Position numbers and translations under genes: made by a program. This document shows, piece by piece, positions 1 through 8,159 of a stretch of DNA of 64,000 nt. How positions within the stretch are numbered: the stretch's first letter is position 1; every line of letters begins with the position of its first letter. The stretch is taken from positions 292,134 through 356,133 of the forward strand of contig NZ_JAATJB010000004.1 of NCBI RefSeq assembly GCF_011927635.1, in the 5' to 3' direction. Under the pieces are notes generated by a model. The model worked only from the letters and a program-made list of their open reading frames with translations. It searched no databases and was not told where the DNA came from. This DNA comes from Sphingomonas trueperi. GTDB taxonomy: Bacteria; Pseudomonadota; Alphaproteobacteria; Sphingomonadales; Sphingomonadaceae.

Positions 1-23
1 ACGGATGTGCTTGCCTTCGAGGA

Positions 24-656
24 TCACAGGCGAACCTCCGAGAGCGAGTGAATGTCGGCGGGGCCGCCGGCGCGATCGATCAGCAGCGCCCCCAGCCCTG
101 CCGCGCGCGCGGCATCGACCTCCGGTTGCATATCGGACACGAACAGGATTTCCTTTGCTTCGCAGCCCATTGCAGCCGTAATCTTGGCATAGCTCTCAGC
201 TTCTCGCTTCGGCCCGGTCGTGGTGTCGAAATAGCCGGAGAGCATCGGTGTCAGGTCGCCGGCGATCGAATGGCCGAAGATCAGCTTCTGCGCCGCGATC
301 GAGCCAGAGGAGTAGATGTAGATCGACACGCCGGCCGTATACCAACGATGCAGCGCCTCGGGCGTGTCGGGATAGACGTGCCCCTGCAGCGTGCCGTCGG
401 CATAGCCCTGTGCCCAGATCAGCCCCTGCAGCGTCTTGAGCGGCGTCGCCTTGCGATCCTCGGCGATCCAGGCGAGCAGGGTCGCCACCTTGTCGTCGCC
501 CGGCACTTCGGCGAGGATCGGTGCGACCTCTTCACAATGGGCCTCGATATAGCTTGCCAAATGCCTGGCAGCATATGGGAAAAGTACCTCCGCAACGAAG
601 GCGATACTGCTCGTGGTCCCCTCGATGTCGAGCAGGACGGCCTTGGTCTGGGTCAT
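24..656 (-). CDS. mtnC: Acireductone synthase (enolase-phosphatase E1), MtnC
   Basis: This 210-residue HAD-family enzyme of methionine salvage converts 2,3-diketo-5-methylthiopentyl-1-phosphate to the acireductone by enolisation and dephosphorylation. The N-terminus has the HAD motif I in its MtnC form ([10 protein letters not shown]), the middle has SSGS (motif II) and the C-terminal part [12 protein letters not shown] (motif IV). The ATG at 656 is chosen because it puts motif I about ten residues from the start. A longer in-frame extension upstream only shadows mtnD. It is the last gene of mtnB-mtnD-mtnC, 23 bp after mtnD. mtnA and mtnP are not in the window. Confidence 0.93.
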   Translation of the reverse strand: MTQTKAVLLDIEGTTSSIAFVAEVLFPYAARHLASYIEAHCEEVAPILAEVPGDDKVATLLAWIAEDRKATPLKTLQGLIWAQGYADGTLQGHVYPDTPEALHRWYTAGVSIYIYSSGSIAAQKLIFGHSIAGDLTPMLSGYFDTTTGPKREAESYAKITAAMGCEAKEILFVSDMQPEVDAARAAGLGALLIDRAGGPADIHSLSEVRL

Positions 657-679
657 GGGGATACTCGCTGCGTCGCGGG

Positions 680-1228
680 TCAGGCGGCGATGGGCTCGTG
701 GCGCGGGAAGCGGTCGGCGATGGCGTCGCCGGTGAACTGGGCGATCCACCCGTCGGGATTGGTGAACAGCCGGATCGCGGTGAAGCGGGGGCTCGGCCCC
801 ATGTCGAACCAATGTGGGGTACCGGCGGGCACCGAGATCAGGTCGCCCTCCGTACAAAGAACCGCATACACGCGATTGTTCAGATGCAGCGTGAAGAGCC
901 CCTCCCCCTCCACGAAGAAGCGCACCTCGTCTTCGGCATGGCGATGCTCGGACAGGAACTTGGCGCGCAGCGCATCCTTTTCGGGGTGGTCGGGCAGCAT
1001 CCGGATCACGTCGACCGAACGATAGCCCTGCTCGCCCTTGAGCCGCTGGACCTCGGGCGCGAAAGCAGCGAGCACCCCCGCCTGGTCGGCATCCGCTGCG
1101 ATCGCACGCGAAGGCCAGCGCTCGAAGCGCACCCCGCGGATCGCCAGCTCCTCCGCGATCGTCACCGGATCCTGCGTGTCGAGCAGCGGCGTCGTGCCGG
1201 TTTCCAAGAAGATACGAAGTCGGCTCAT
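680..1228 (-). CDS. mtnD: Acireductone dioxygenase, MtnD
   Basis: This 182-residue cupin opens the acireductone ring. The Fe form yields the 2-keto acid precursor of methionine, and the metal-dependent off-pathway reaction yields methylthiopropionate and CO. The metal-binding cupin motif is visible as [15 protein letters not shown] (His-x-His-x4-Glu), followed by the second His in GTPHWFDMG. The ATG at 1228 overlaps the mtnB stop in an ATGA junction, which fixes the start and implies translational coupling. The length is normal for the bacterial family. Confidence 0.94.
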   Translation of the reverse strand: MSRLRIFLETGTTPLLDTQDPVTIAEELAIRGVRFERWPSRAIAADADQAGVLAAFAPEVQRLKGEQGYRSVDVIRMLPDHPEKDALRAKFLSEHRHAEDEVRFFVEGEGLFTLHLNNRVYAVLCTEGDLISVPAGTPHWFDMGPSPRFTAIRLFTNPDGWIAQFTGDAIADRFPRHEPIAA

Positions 1229-1851
1229 CGTGTCCATGCCCGTCTGAAGCTGGCCTCGGCGAGCTCGGCGGCAATCATCCATTCAGTCGCCTCCAGCACG
1301 CGTTCGGCCTCGTCCACGTCCTTGCCCCAGGCATAGAGCCCGTGGCTGCGAATAAGATACGCCGGAATGGCGCCGGGTACCAGCAGCGCGGGGCGGATCG
1401 CCGCTTCGATCACCGCCATGTCCTGGCTGTTGTCGACGATCGGCAGCCGTACCTCGGCCGCATGGGTGGTATGGCCCGGATAGGCCTTGAGCATTTCGTG
1501 CCCCGCCAGCGTGATGCCGTCGGCTTCGGTCGCCCGGCTCAGCCCCACCGCCTGCGGCGAATGGCCGTGCAGCACCGCGCCGGCTTCGGGAAACAGCCGG
1601 TAGAGTGCGAGATGAAGATCCGTCTCCGCCGACGGCTTGCCGGCGGTGAGCGGCCGGCCATCCAGATCGACGCGCATGATCCCGTCGCCGGTCAGCCGGC
1701 CCTTGTGGCGTCCCGAGACGGTCAGCGCGACACTGCCATCGTCGAGCCGGGCCGAGTAATTGCCCGAGGTCGCCGGCGCCCAGCCGCGCGCGTCGAGCCG
1801 CCTGCCGGCCTCGATCAGCGCCGCGACGGCCTGTTCATAGGACATGGTCAT
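1225..1851 (-). CDS. mtnB: Methylthioribulose-1-phosphate dehydratase, MtnB
   Basis: This 208-residue class II aldolase-fold protein is the first gene of the methionine-salvage set here. It dehydrates 5-methylthioribulose-1-phosphate. Family marks are ATSGNYSAR near the N-terminus, the zinc-ligand pair in [11 protein letters not shown] and a later SHGLYAWG. Two ATGs lie close together (1851 and 1845) and either could be used. The downstream order mtnB-mtnD-mtnC follows the pathway order. Confidence 0.93.
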   Translation of the reverse strand: MTMSYEQAVAALIEAGRRLDARGWAPATSGNYSARLDDGSVALTVSGRHKGRLTGDGIMRVDLDGRPLTAGKPSAETDLHLALYRLFPEAGAVLHGHSPQAVGLSRATEADGITLAGHEMLKAYPGHTTHAAEVRLPIVDNSQDMAVIEAAIRPALLVPGAIPAYLIRSHGLYAWGKDVDEAERVLEATEWMIAAELAEASFRRAWTR

Positions 1852-2114
1852 GCCGCGCCTCTAGCGCTTCGCAGACGCGGCGCGACACAGATTTTTTTCG
1901 TTTCGGGAAGAGATCAACGATGCCAGTGCGATGCGGCGCGATTCGCCCGATGGTTCGTTCCCGCCGTCCCGAAACGACATGACGGGTCGGTGAACCGGGC
2001 AGGAGGTGCGCCGAAACGCGCCATCAAGCGGCATTAGCGGAACCATCGTTAACGATGCTTCTGCTATACGGTTTCCCGGGCATGACAGAAATTTGCGGGC
2101 GCAGAACAAAGATC

Positions 2115-2834
2115 ATGGATTCGAACGCTTCGGTACAAACACGTCGGGCTTTGCTCAAATCCGCGCTGGTAATGGCGAGCGGCGCAGCGGTTTCGGCCTG
2201 TGCCTCGCGCACCATCGGGACGACGCTGGCGGCTGCGCCACCACCGCCGCGGATCCAGCCGGCCCCGGTGGCTTCGCTGCATGCGGCACCCAAGGTTGCC
2301 GCCCAGCCGCGGATCGTCCCCGCCGGCATCCGGCCGGACCTGTTCAAGCGTGCGACCGCGGCGCTCGACCGGCACTCGATGCATGTCGACACGCACGACC
2401 GGATCGCCGTTGCCGATTTCTCGCTGCCTTCGTCGCAGCCGCGCTTCTTCCTGGTCAACATGGGTACCGGTGAAGTCGAGCCGCTGCTGGTCGCGCACGG
2501 CATCGGTTCCGATCCGGGCCATACCGGCGTGCTCCAGCGCTTCTCCAACCAGATCAATTCCGAAGCGACGTGCGAGGGCGCGTTCCTCACCGCCGATTAT
2601 TATGTCGGCAAGCATGGCGATTCGCAGCGGCTGATCGGGCTGGACCCGACCAACAACAACGCCATGGCGCGCGCGATCGTGGTCCATTCGGCCTGGTATG
2701 CGAACCCGGACATGGTGTCGAAGCACGGCAAGCTCGGCCGCAGCCAGGGCTGCTTCGCCGTCGGCGAACGCCAACTGGCCAAGGTGTTCGAACGGCTGGG
2801 GCCGGGCCGGCTTATCTACGCGGCCAAGGCGTAA
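2115..2834 (+). CDS. Murein L,D-transpeptidase-like exported protein
   Basis: A 239-residue protein of the family annotated as murein L,D-transpeptidase catalytic domain (PF13645 type). The start at 2115 is preferred because it gives a twin-arginine-like export signal (TRRALLKSALVMASG) ending in VSAC, a possible lipoprotein cleavage site. A Pro/Ala-rich linker follows. The catalytic-type motif near the C-terminus reads HSAWYAN, then LGRSQGCFAV, with the presumed nucleophilic Cys preceded by SQG. A role in peptidoglycan cross-linking or maintenance is inferred from the family. It is transcribed alone, with a palindrome-rich gap after it. Confidence 0.8.
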   Translation: MDSNASVQTRRALLKSALVMASGAAVSACASRTIGTTLAAAPPPPRIQPAPVASLHAAPKVAAQPRIVPAGIRPDLFKRATAALDRHSMHVDTHDRIAVADFSLPSSQPRFFLVNMGTGEVEPLLVAHGIGSDPGHTGVLQRFSNQINSEATCEGAFLTADYYVGKHGDSQRLIGLDPTNNNAMARAIVVHSAWYANPDMVSKHGKLGRSQGCFAVGERQLAKVFERLGPGRLIYAAKA

Positions 2835-2842
2835 ACTTGCCG

Positions 2843-3009
2843 TAGCCCTCCCCTTCGGGCGCATCAGGTCGGCGCTGCCCCCGGCAGCGCCTGAACCGCG
2901 CGGGGCGCTGTTCACCTGATGCGGGGTTGGGGTTCGGCCCTGTCTTATCGAGGCCACCAAGCGTTCTGGAATTCCTCCACCCCCAACCCCTCCTCCAAGG
3001 AGGAGGGGC
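2843..3009. repeat. Palindrome-rich intergenic element
   Basis: The gap before nadE holds three nested or adjacent inverted repeats. They are a 10-bp pair CGCATCAGGT/ACCTGATGCG (2860-2869 and 2914-2923), a 9-bp hairpin GGCGCTGCC/GGCAGCGCC (2871-2891), and a perfect CCCCTCCTCC/GGAGGAGGGG pair (2987-3008). It resembles GC-rich intergenic palindromes common in sphingomonads and may also terminate the upstream gene. No gene is seen here. Confidence 0.6.
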
Positions 3010-3083
3010 TTAAGCATCCTATCCCGGATACATCCCGCCCCCGCGGGGTTGGCAGGCCATGGTCCCCGGCATAGGACACACGC

Positions 3084-5135
3084 ATGGCCGATCCGCATCC
3101 GTTCTTCGCGCTCCACCGTCACGGCATGATCCGCGCGGGCGTCTGCACGCCCGTCGGCACCGTCGCCGATCCCGCCGCCAATGCCCGCGCGACCATCGCG
3201 CTGGCGCAAGCGGGGGACGCCGCCGGCGCGGACATCCTCGTCTTCCCCGAACTCAACGTCACCAGCTATGCGATCGACGACCTGCATCTGCAGGACACGA
3301 TCCTCGCCGCCACCGAGGCCGGCATCGCCGCGATCGTCGAGGCGAGCCGCACGCTGAAGCCGGTGCTGCTGGTCGGCGCGGCACTGGCGCGCAACGGCCG
3401 CCTCTACAATTGCGCCATCGCCATCGCGCGCGGCCGCATCGTGGGCGTGGTGCCCAAGACCTATCTGCCCAACTACCGCGAATATTACGAGAAGCGCTGG
3501 TTCGCCTCGGGCTCTGGGCTGCGCGACCTCGCCATCACCGTCGCCGGCCAGACGGTGCCGTTCGGCCCCGACCTGCTGTTCGCCGCGGAAGACCTGGCCG
3601 ACTTCGTCTTCCATATCGAGATCTGCGAGGATTATTGGGCGCCCCAGCCCCCCTCCACCGAAGGGGCGATGGCCGGGGCGCTGGTGCTGTGCAACCTGTC
3701 TGCCTCGAACATCGTGATCGGCAAGGGCCGCGAGCGCGAGCTGCTCTGCGCCTCGCAGAGCTCGCGGACGATCTCCGCCTATCTCTATTCGGCCTCGGGA
3801 CCCGGCGAGAGCACCACCGATCTCGCCTGGGACGGCCAGGGGCTGATCTACGAATTCGGCGAGAAGCTCGCCGCTTCGCAGCGCTTCGAGCTGACCGATG
3901 CGATCACCTACGCCGACCTCGACCTTGAACGGCTGCGGCTCGAGCGGATGCGCGACGGCACCTTCAACGACAACGCCCGCAACGCCGGGATGCCCGAAAC
4001 CCGCTTCCGCCGCATCGCCTTCGCGCACCAGCCCGACTTCGCCGATCGCGGGCTGCTCCGCCCGACCCGCCGCTTCCCCTTCGTGCCCAACACCCCGGCG
4101 GCGCTGGAGGAGGATTGCTACGAGGCGTTCAACATCCAGGTGGAAGGCCTGCGCCAGCGGCTAGCCTCGACCAGGAGCAAGGCGCTGATCATCGGCATTT
4201 CGGGCGGGCTCGATTCCACCCACGCGCTGATCGTCGCCGCCAAGGCGATGGACCGGCTCGGCCGCCCGCGCACCGACATCCTCGGCTATACCATGCCCGG
4301 CTTCGCGACGAGCGAGGGCACCAAGTCCAACGCCTGGGCGCTGATGCGCGCGATCGGCATCACCGCCGCCGAGATCGATATCCGCCCTACCGCGCGGCAG
4401 ATGCTGGCGGATATCGGCCATCCCTTCGCGCAGGGCGAGCCGGTCTACGACGTCACCTTCGAGAACGTCCAAGCGGGCCTGCGCACCGACTATCTGTTCC
4501 GTCTCGCCAACCGCAACGGCGGCTTCGTGCTCGGTACCGGCGACCTGTCCGAGTTAGCGCTGGGCTGGTCGACCTATGGCGTCGGCGACCAGATGAGCCA
4601 TTACGGCGTCAATGCCGGCGTGCCCAAGACGCTGATCCAGTATCTGATCCGCTGGAGCGTCGAGAGCGGCCAGTTCGACGGCGAGGCGGCGACCGTGCTG
4701 CTCTCGATCCTCGATACCGAGATCTCGCCCGAGCTCGTCCCCGCCGATGCCGATGGCAAGATGCAGAGCACGCAGGACCGGATCGGCCCGTACGAGCTCC
4801 ACGATTTCTTCCTGCACCATATCGCGCGGTTCGGGCTCAAGCCGTCCAAGGTGGCCTTCCTCGCCTGGCACGCGTGGCGGGATGCCGAGGCGGGCCTGTG
4901 GCCGATCGGCTTCCCGGCGGAGGGCCGCAACCAGTACGACCTGGCAACCATCGCCAAGTGGCTGGAAACCTTCCTGTTCCGCTTCTTCCAGATCAGCCAG
5001 TTCAAGCGCTCGGCGCTGCCCAACGGGCCCAAGGTCTCGGGCGCCGCCGCGCTCAGCCCGCGCGGCGACTGGCGCGCGCCGTCGGACAGCGTCGCGACGG
5101 CCTGGATCGAGGAACTGCGCGCCGCCCTGCCCTGA
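3084..5135 (+). CDS. nadE: Glutamine-dependent NAD+ synthetase
   Basis: A 683-residue two-domain enzyme that amidates deamido-NAD+ to NAD+ using ATP and glutamine. The N-terminal nitrilase-type glutaminase domain (about 15-300) shows the Glu-Lys-Cys triad: E56 (VFPELNVTSY), K125 (VPKTYLPNY) and C181 (IEICEDYW). The C-terminal synthetase domain has the PP-loop SGGLDST at about 373-379. The length matches the bacterial glutamine-dependent form with the extended C-terminus. It ends six bases before the convergent kinase gene. Confidence 0.95.
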   Translation: MADPHPFFALHRHGMIRAGVCTPVGTVADPAANARATIALAQAGDAAGADILVFPELNVTSYAIDDLHLQDTILAATEAGIAAIVEASRTLKPVLLVGAALARNGRLYNCAIAIARGRIVGVVPKTYLPNYREYYEKRWFASGSGLRDLAITVAGQTVPFGPDLLFAAEDLADFVFHIEICEDYWAPQPPSTEGAMAGALVLCNLSASNIVIGKGRERELLCASQSSRTISAYLYSASGPGESTTDLAWDGQGLIYEFGEKLAASQRFELTDAITYADLDLERLRLERMRDGTFNDNARNAGMPETRFRRIAFAHQPDFADRGLLRPTRRFPFVPNTPAALEEDCYEAFNIQVEGLRQRLASTRSKALIIGISGGLDSTHALIVAAKAMDRLGRPRTDILGYTMPGFATSEGTKSNAWALMRAIGITAAEIDIRPTARQMLADIGHPFAQGEPVYDVTFENVQAGLRTDYLFRLANRNGGFVLGTGDLSELALGWSTYGVGDQMSHYGVNAGVPKTLIQYLIRWSVESGQFDGEAATVLLSILDTEISPELVPADADGKMQSTQDRIGPYELHDFFLHHIARFGLKPSKVAFLAWHAWRDAEAGLWPIGFPAEGRNQYDLATIAKWLETFLFRFFQISQFKRSALPNGPKVSGAAALSPRGDWRAPSDSVATAWIEELRAALP

Positions 5136-5141
5136 GCGGCC

Positions 5142-6743
5142 TCAGCCGCGGGCGACCGCGCGGATCTTGCGCAGCAGTTCGTGCGAATCGAACGGCTTGC
5201 GCAGGATGGTCACGTTGGGCGAGGCGATCGCGTCGAGCTTGTTCGAGTCCGCAAAGCCGGTGATCAGGATCACCGGTAGCGCCGGATCGGTAGTGGCGAC
5301 CTGGTCGGCGACTTCGCTGCCGCTCAGCTCGGGCATGGCGAAGTCGACCACCAGCGCGGCGAAACGTCGGCTCTGCGCCAGCGCCACCCCGGCAGCACCG
5401 TCTGCCGCCTCCTCCACCACCGCGCCCGCCGAGCGCAGCATTTCGGCCAGCGACGCGCGAACATGCGCGTCGTCGTCGACCAGCGCGATCGTCATGCCCG
5501 CCAAGCTGATCCGCTCGTCGCGGGCGGAATCGTCGTGCACGTCGCGGCGGGGCTCGACCGTCGCCAGCGGCAACAGCAGCGTGACGGTGGTCCCCTGCCC
5601 CAGTTCGCTGTCGATCAGCAGCGTGCCGCCCGACTGGCGCAGCACCCCGAACGCCATCGACAGGCCCATGCCGGTCCCCTTGCCCACGCCCTTGGTCGAG
5701 AAGAACGGCTCCACCGCGCGCGCCACCACCTCTGGCGTCATGCCCATGCCGGTATCGGCAATGCGCAGCGCAACATAGTCGCCGGCCGGCAGGTCGGGCG
5801 CGACCTTGCCGCTGCGCAGCTCGGCCGAGATCGTCAGCACGCCGCCTTCGGGCATTGCATCGCGCGCGTTGAAGGCGAGGTTGAGCACCGCGAGTTCGAG
5901 CTGCAGTGCATCGGTCTGCACGTTCCACACGGGATCGATCCGCTCGATCCGCACGCGCCCCAGCGGCGCCACCGCGCGCTCGACCAGCCCCGCCATGCCG
6001 CCGACCAGCTCGGCCAGGCGCACCGACTTCACGTCGAGCCGCTGCTTGCTGGAGAAGGCGAGCAGCTGGCCGGTCAACTGGCGACCGCGCTCCACCGCGT
6101 CGAGCGCGCTCGACGTCCAGCGGATCACCCGGTCGGCATCGTCGGGCTTGCGCGCGATCAGCTCGAGATTGCCGGCGATCGCCTGCAGCAGATTGTTGAA
6201 GTCATGCGCGATGCCTCCGGTCAGCTGCCCCACCGCCTCCAGCTTCTGCGCCTGCAGCAACGCCGCCTCGACCGTCTCGCGCTGGGCGACTTCGCTCTTC
6301 AGCTCGGCGAGCGCAGCATCGCGCTGCTCGACCATCGCGGCGAGCTGGGCATTGGCTTCCTTGAGCTTTTCCGAAGAAGGCAATTTGGTCAGCGTCGGCA
6401 GGAGCGGCCAGAGCAGGATCGCGGTGAGCACCGATACCGCTGCCGTCAGCAGCTTGACCAGCGCCTCCAGTCCGTAGAGCGGGCTGAACAGGGTCACCAC
6501 GCCCATCACATGCGTCATGCCGCAAGCGAGGATGAAGAGGGCGAAGCACCAGAACACCCAGCCGAACGCCAGATCCTTGCGGCTGCGCACCAGCGCCACC
6601 AACGCGATCGGGATCGAGAAATAGGACAACGCAATCAGCGTGTCAGCGACGATATGGGTCCACAGCAACAGCGGCTGCCACGACAGGCAATAGCCATGGG
6701 GCGAGTAGTTCCCGCTCCAGAAGGCTGCGAACACGCTTTCCAT
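5142..6743 (-). CDS. Hybrid histidine kinase with ethylene-receptor-like membrane domain
   Basis: A 533-residue membrane sensor kinase. Residues about 25-115 form three transmembrane helices that align without gaps, at a constant offset of nine, to the ethylene-binding domain of plant ETR1. D34, Y41, I44, P45, I71, C74 and H78 occupy the positions of ETR1 D25, Y32, I35, P36, I62, C65 and H69. C74 and H78 (CGMTH) would be the copper ligands. A coiled coil (125-165) leads to a HisKA domain with phospho-accepting H180 (GGIAHDFNN), a HATPase domain (NARDAM, DTGMGM, GTGMGLSM) and a C-terminal receiver with D467 (VVDFAMPE). No separate output regulator sits beside it, so the partner is unknown. Ethylene or copper sensing is an inference from residue conservation. 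Confidence 0.9.
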   Translation of the reverse strand: MESVFAAFWSGNYSPHGYCLSWQPLLLWTHIVADTLIALSYFSIPIALVALVRSRKDLAFGWVFWCFALFILACGMTHVMGVVTLFSPLYGLEALVKLLTAAVSVLTAILLWPLLPTLTKLPSSEKLKEANAQLAAMVEQRDAALAELKSEVAQRETVEAALLQAQKLEAVGQLTGGIAHDFNNLLQAIAGNLELIARKPDDADRVIRWTSSALDAVERGRQLTGQLLAFSSKQRLDVKSVRLAELVGGMAGLVERAVAPLGRVRIERIDPVWNVQTDALQLELAVLNLAFNARDAMPEGGVLTISAELRSGKVAPDLPAGDYVALRIADTGMGMTPEVVARAVEPFFSTKGVGKGTGMGLSMAFGVLRQSGGTLLIDSELGQGTTVTLLLPLATVEPRRDVHDDSARDERISLAGMTIALVDDDAHVRASLAEMLRSAGAVVEEAADGAAGVALAQSRRFAALVVDFAMPELSGSEVADQVATTDPALPVILITGFADSNKLDAIASPNVTILRKPFDSHELLRKIRAVARG

Positions 6744-6815
6744 CCATCCCCCTGCCGCCGGCCGTCGCCGACAGAAAATTGCGCACGACCTAGCGCATGC
6801 GAATGAGAAGCGGAA

Positions 6816-7346
6816 CTAAGGAAAAAACCCGGTGACCCTCGAAAGATCGTCGCAGGAGTTGATGTTGGGAATGGGTGCCCCCCAATCGATTGCCGTTGCG
6901 CCCGCGTGCGCGGCCCAGGCCTTCATCGAGGCACGCGCGCCGGAAGCAATATAGGCGTCGCATACGGGGGCGAGCGCCGCATCCCAGATGCCGAGCACCG
7001 GCAGTTGCGCAACAAAGCAAGATCCGCCGTGCGCCAACAACGCTGCCAGCAGCCCCGCCGGCAGCAGCGGTGTATCGCACGGCGCGACCAGCACCCGCGC
7101 CATCCCACGCTCGGCAGTTTCACGGAGCGCCGCATTGAGGCCCGCCAGCGGCCCCAGGCCGGACGCCGGACGATCGGGGATTCCGCCCTCGCCTGGGCGG
7201 CCGCACAGGATCACGCCGTCGCAATGGGGTGCCAGCGCTGCGGCGACATGGTCGATCAGCGCGCGTCCGTCGAGCGCCGCCAGTGCCTTGTCCGATCCGA
7301 AGCGCCGCGCCTGGCCGCCCGCCAGGATCGCACCCAGCGGCTTCAT
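6816..7346 (-). CDS. mobA: Molybdenum cofactor guanylyltransferase MobA
   Basis: A 176-residue nucleotidyltransferase that attaches GMP to molybdopterin, giving the MGD cofactor needed by enzymes such as the neighbouring FdhF/YdeP protein. The N-terminal signature LAGGQARRFGSDKAL and the metal-binding region VAPCDTPLLP are characteristic. Its ATG overlaps the fdhD stop in an ATGA junction (7343-7346), which fixes the start. The frame stays open far upstream, but that part is antisense shadow of fdhD and the oxidoreductase gene. Confidence 0.92.
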   Translation of the reverse strand: MKPLGAILAGGQARRFGSDKALAALDGRALIDHVAAALAPHCDGVILCGRPGEGGIPDRPASGLGPLAGLNAALRETAERGMARVLVAPCDTPLLPAGLLAALLAHGGSCFVAQLPVLGIWDAALAPVCDAYIASGARASMKAWAAHAGATAIDWGAPIPNINSCDDLSRVTGFFP

Positions 7347-8092
7347 GGCACCAGCCGGAGCATGGCGTCCGGCCGCACCAGCGCGGCCAGCCGCAATCCC
7401 GCCGCGCGGGCACGCTCCGCCGCCAAGGCGGTCGGTGCGGAGATCGCCGCGAGCAGCGGGCAGCCCGCCAGCACCGCCTTTTCGACCAGCTCGAACGAGC
7501 AGCGCGCGCTGATCAACGCGAAGCCCCCGTCCCAGCCCAGCCCCTGCCGCGCCATCGCGCCGACCAGCTTGTCGAACGCATTGTGCCGCCCGACGTCCTC
7601 GCGGACCAGGCGGATCTCCCCCGCCGCCGAGCAGAGCGCCGCGGCATGAGCGGCGCCGGTCTCGCGGTTGAGCGGCTGATGGTCGCGCAGTGCCTCGGCC
7701 GCGCGGAAGATCGCGGCCGAGGACGCCCCGCTTTCCGCCTCGATCCTCGGCAGCGGGCGCAGCGCTGCTTCGAGATTGTCGATCCCGCACAGCCCGCAGC
7801 TCGAATCCGTCGTGCGGTGCCGAACCCGCTCGATCACCGTCGAGGGATCGGCCAGCGTCACCCGCAGCACCACACCCTGCTCGGCCTGGTGGCTTCCCAC
7901 GTCCACCGCCGCCCCCAGCCGCTCGGATGCGACGAAGCCGGTGGCGAAATCCTCCAGGTCGGTCGGCGTCGCCATCATCACGGCGTAGCCCAGACCGTTG
8001 ATTTCGATCGCGACCGGCACTTCCGCGATCAAGCTGCGTTGGAGCCGGGTCTCCGACCCGTCGGGCGTCCTGCGATCGAACCACATATCCAT
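7343..8092 (-). CDS. fdhD: Formate dehydrogenase accessory sulfurtransferase FdhD
   Basis: A 249-residue protein that transfers sulfur onto the molybdenum cofactor of formate-dehydrogenase-type enzymes. The functional Cys-x-x-Cys is visible in SSCGLCGID, and the family's FATGFVASE segment is near residue 65. It is divergent from the FdhF/YdeP oxidoreductase gene with only 67 bp between the starts and overlaps mobA by four bases. The three genes therefore form one cofactor-plus-enzyme unit. Confidence 0.93.
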   Translation of the reverse strand: MDMWFDRRTPDGSETRLQRSLIAEVPVAIEINGLGYAVMMATPTDLEDFATGFVASERLGAAVDVGSHQAEQGVVLRVTLADPSTVIERVRHRTTDSSCGLCGIDNLEAALRPLPRIEAESGASSAAIFRAAEALRDHQPLNRETGAAHAAALCSAAGEIRLVREDVGRHNAFDKLVGAMARQGLGWDGGFALISARCSFELVEKAVLAGCPLLAAISAPTALAAERARAAGLRLAALVRPDAMLRLVP

Positions 8093-8159
8093 GGGTTGCA
8101 GATAGGCAGGCGTCCGGCCCAGGGATAGAGGCAGGATACGTGGTGCAAGGAGCGTGGCG

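Noticed and set aside
1861..2109. 82-codon minus-strand frame upstream of mtnB
   Set aside because: No family similarity, and it lies in the promoter region between divergent genes.
2064..4028. 654-codon minus-strand frame over the L,D-transpeptidase and nadE genes
   Set aside because: The composition is typical of antisense frames, no domain is recognisable, and it covers two well-supported genes.
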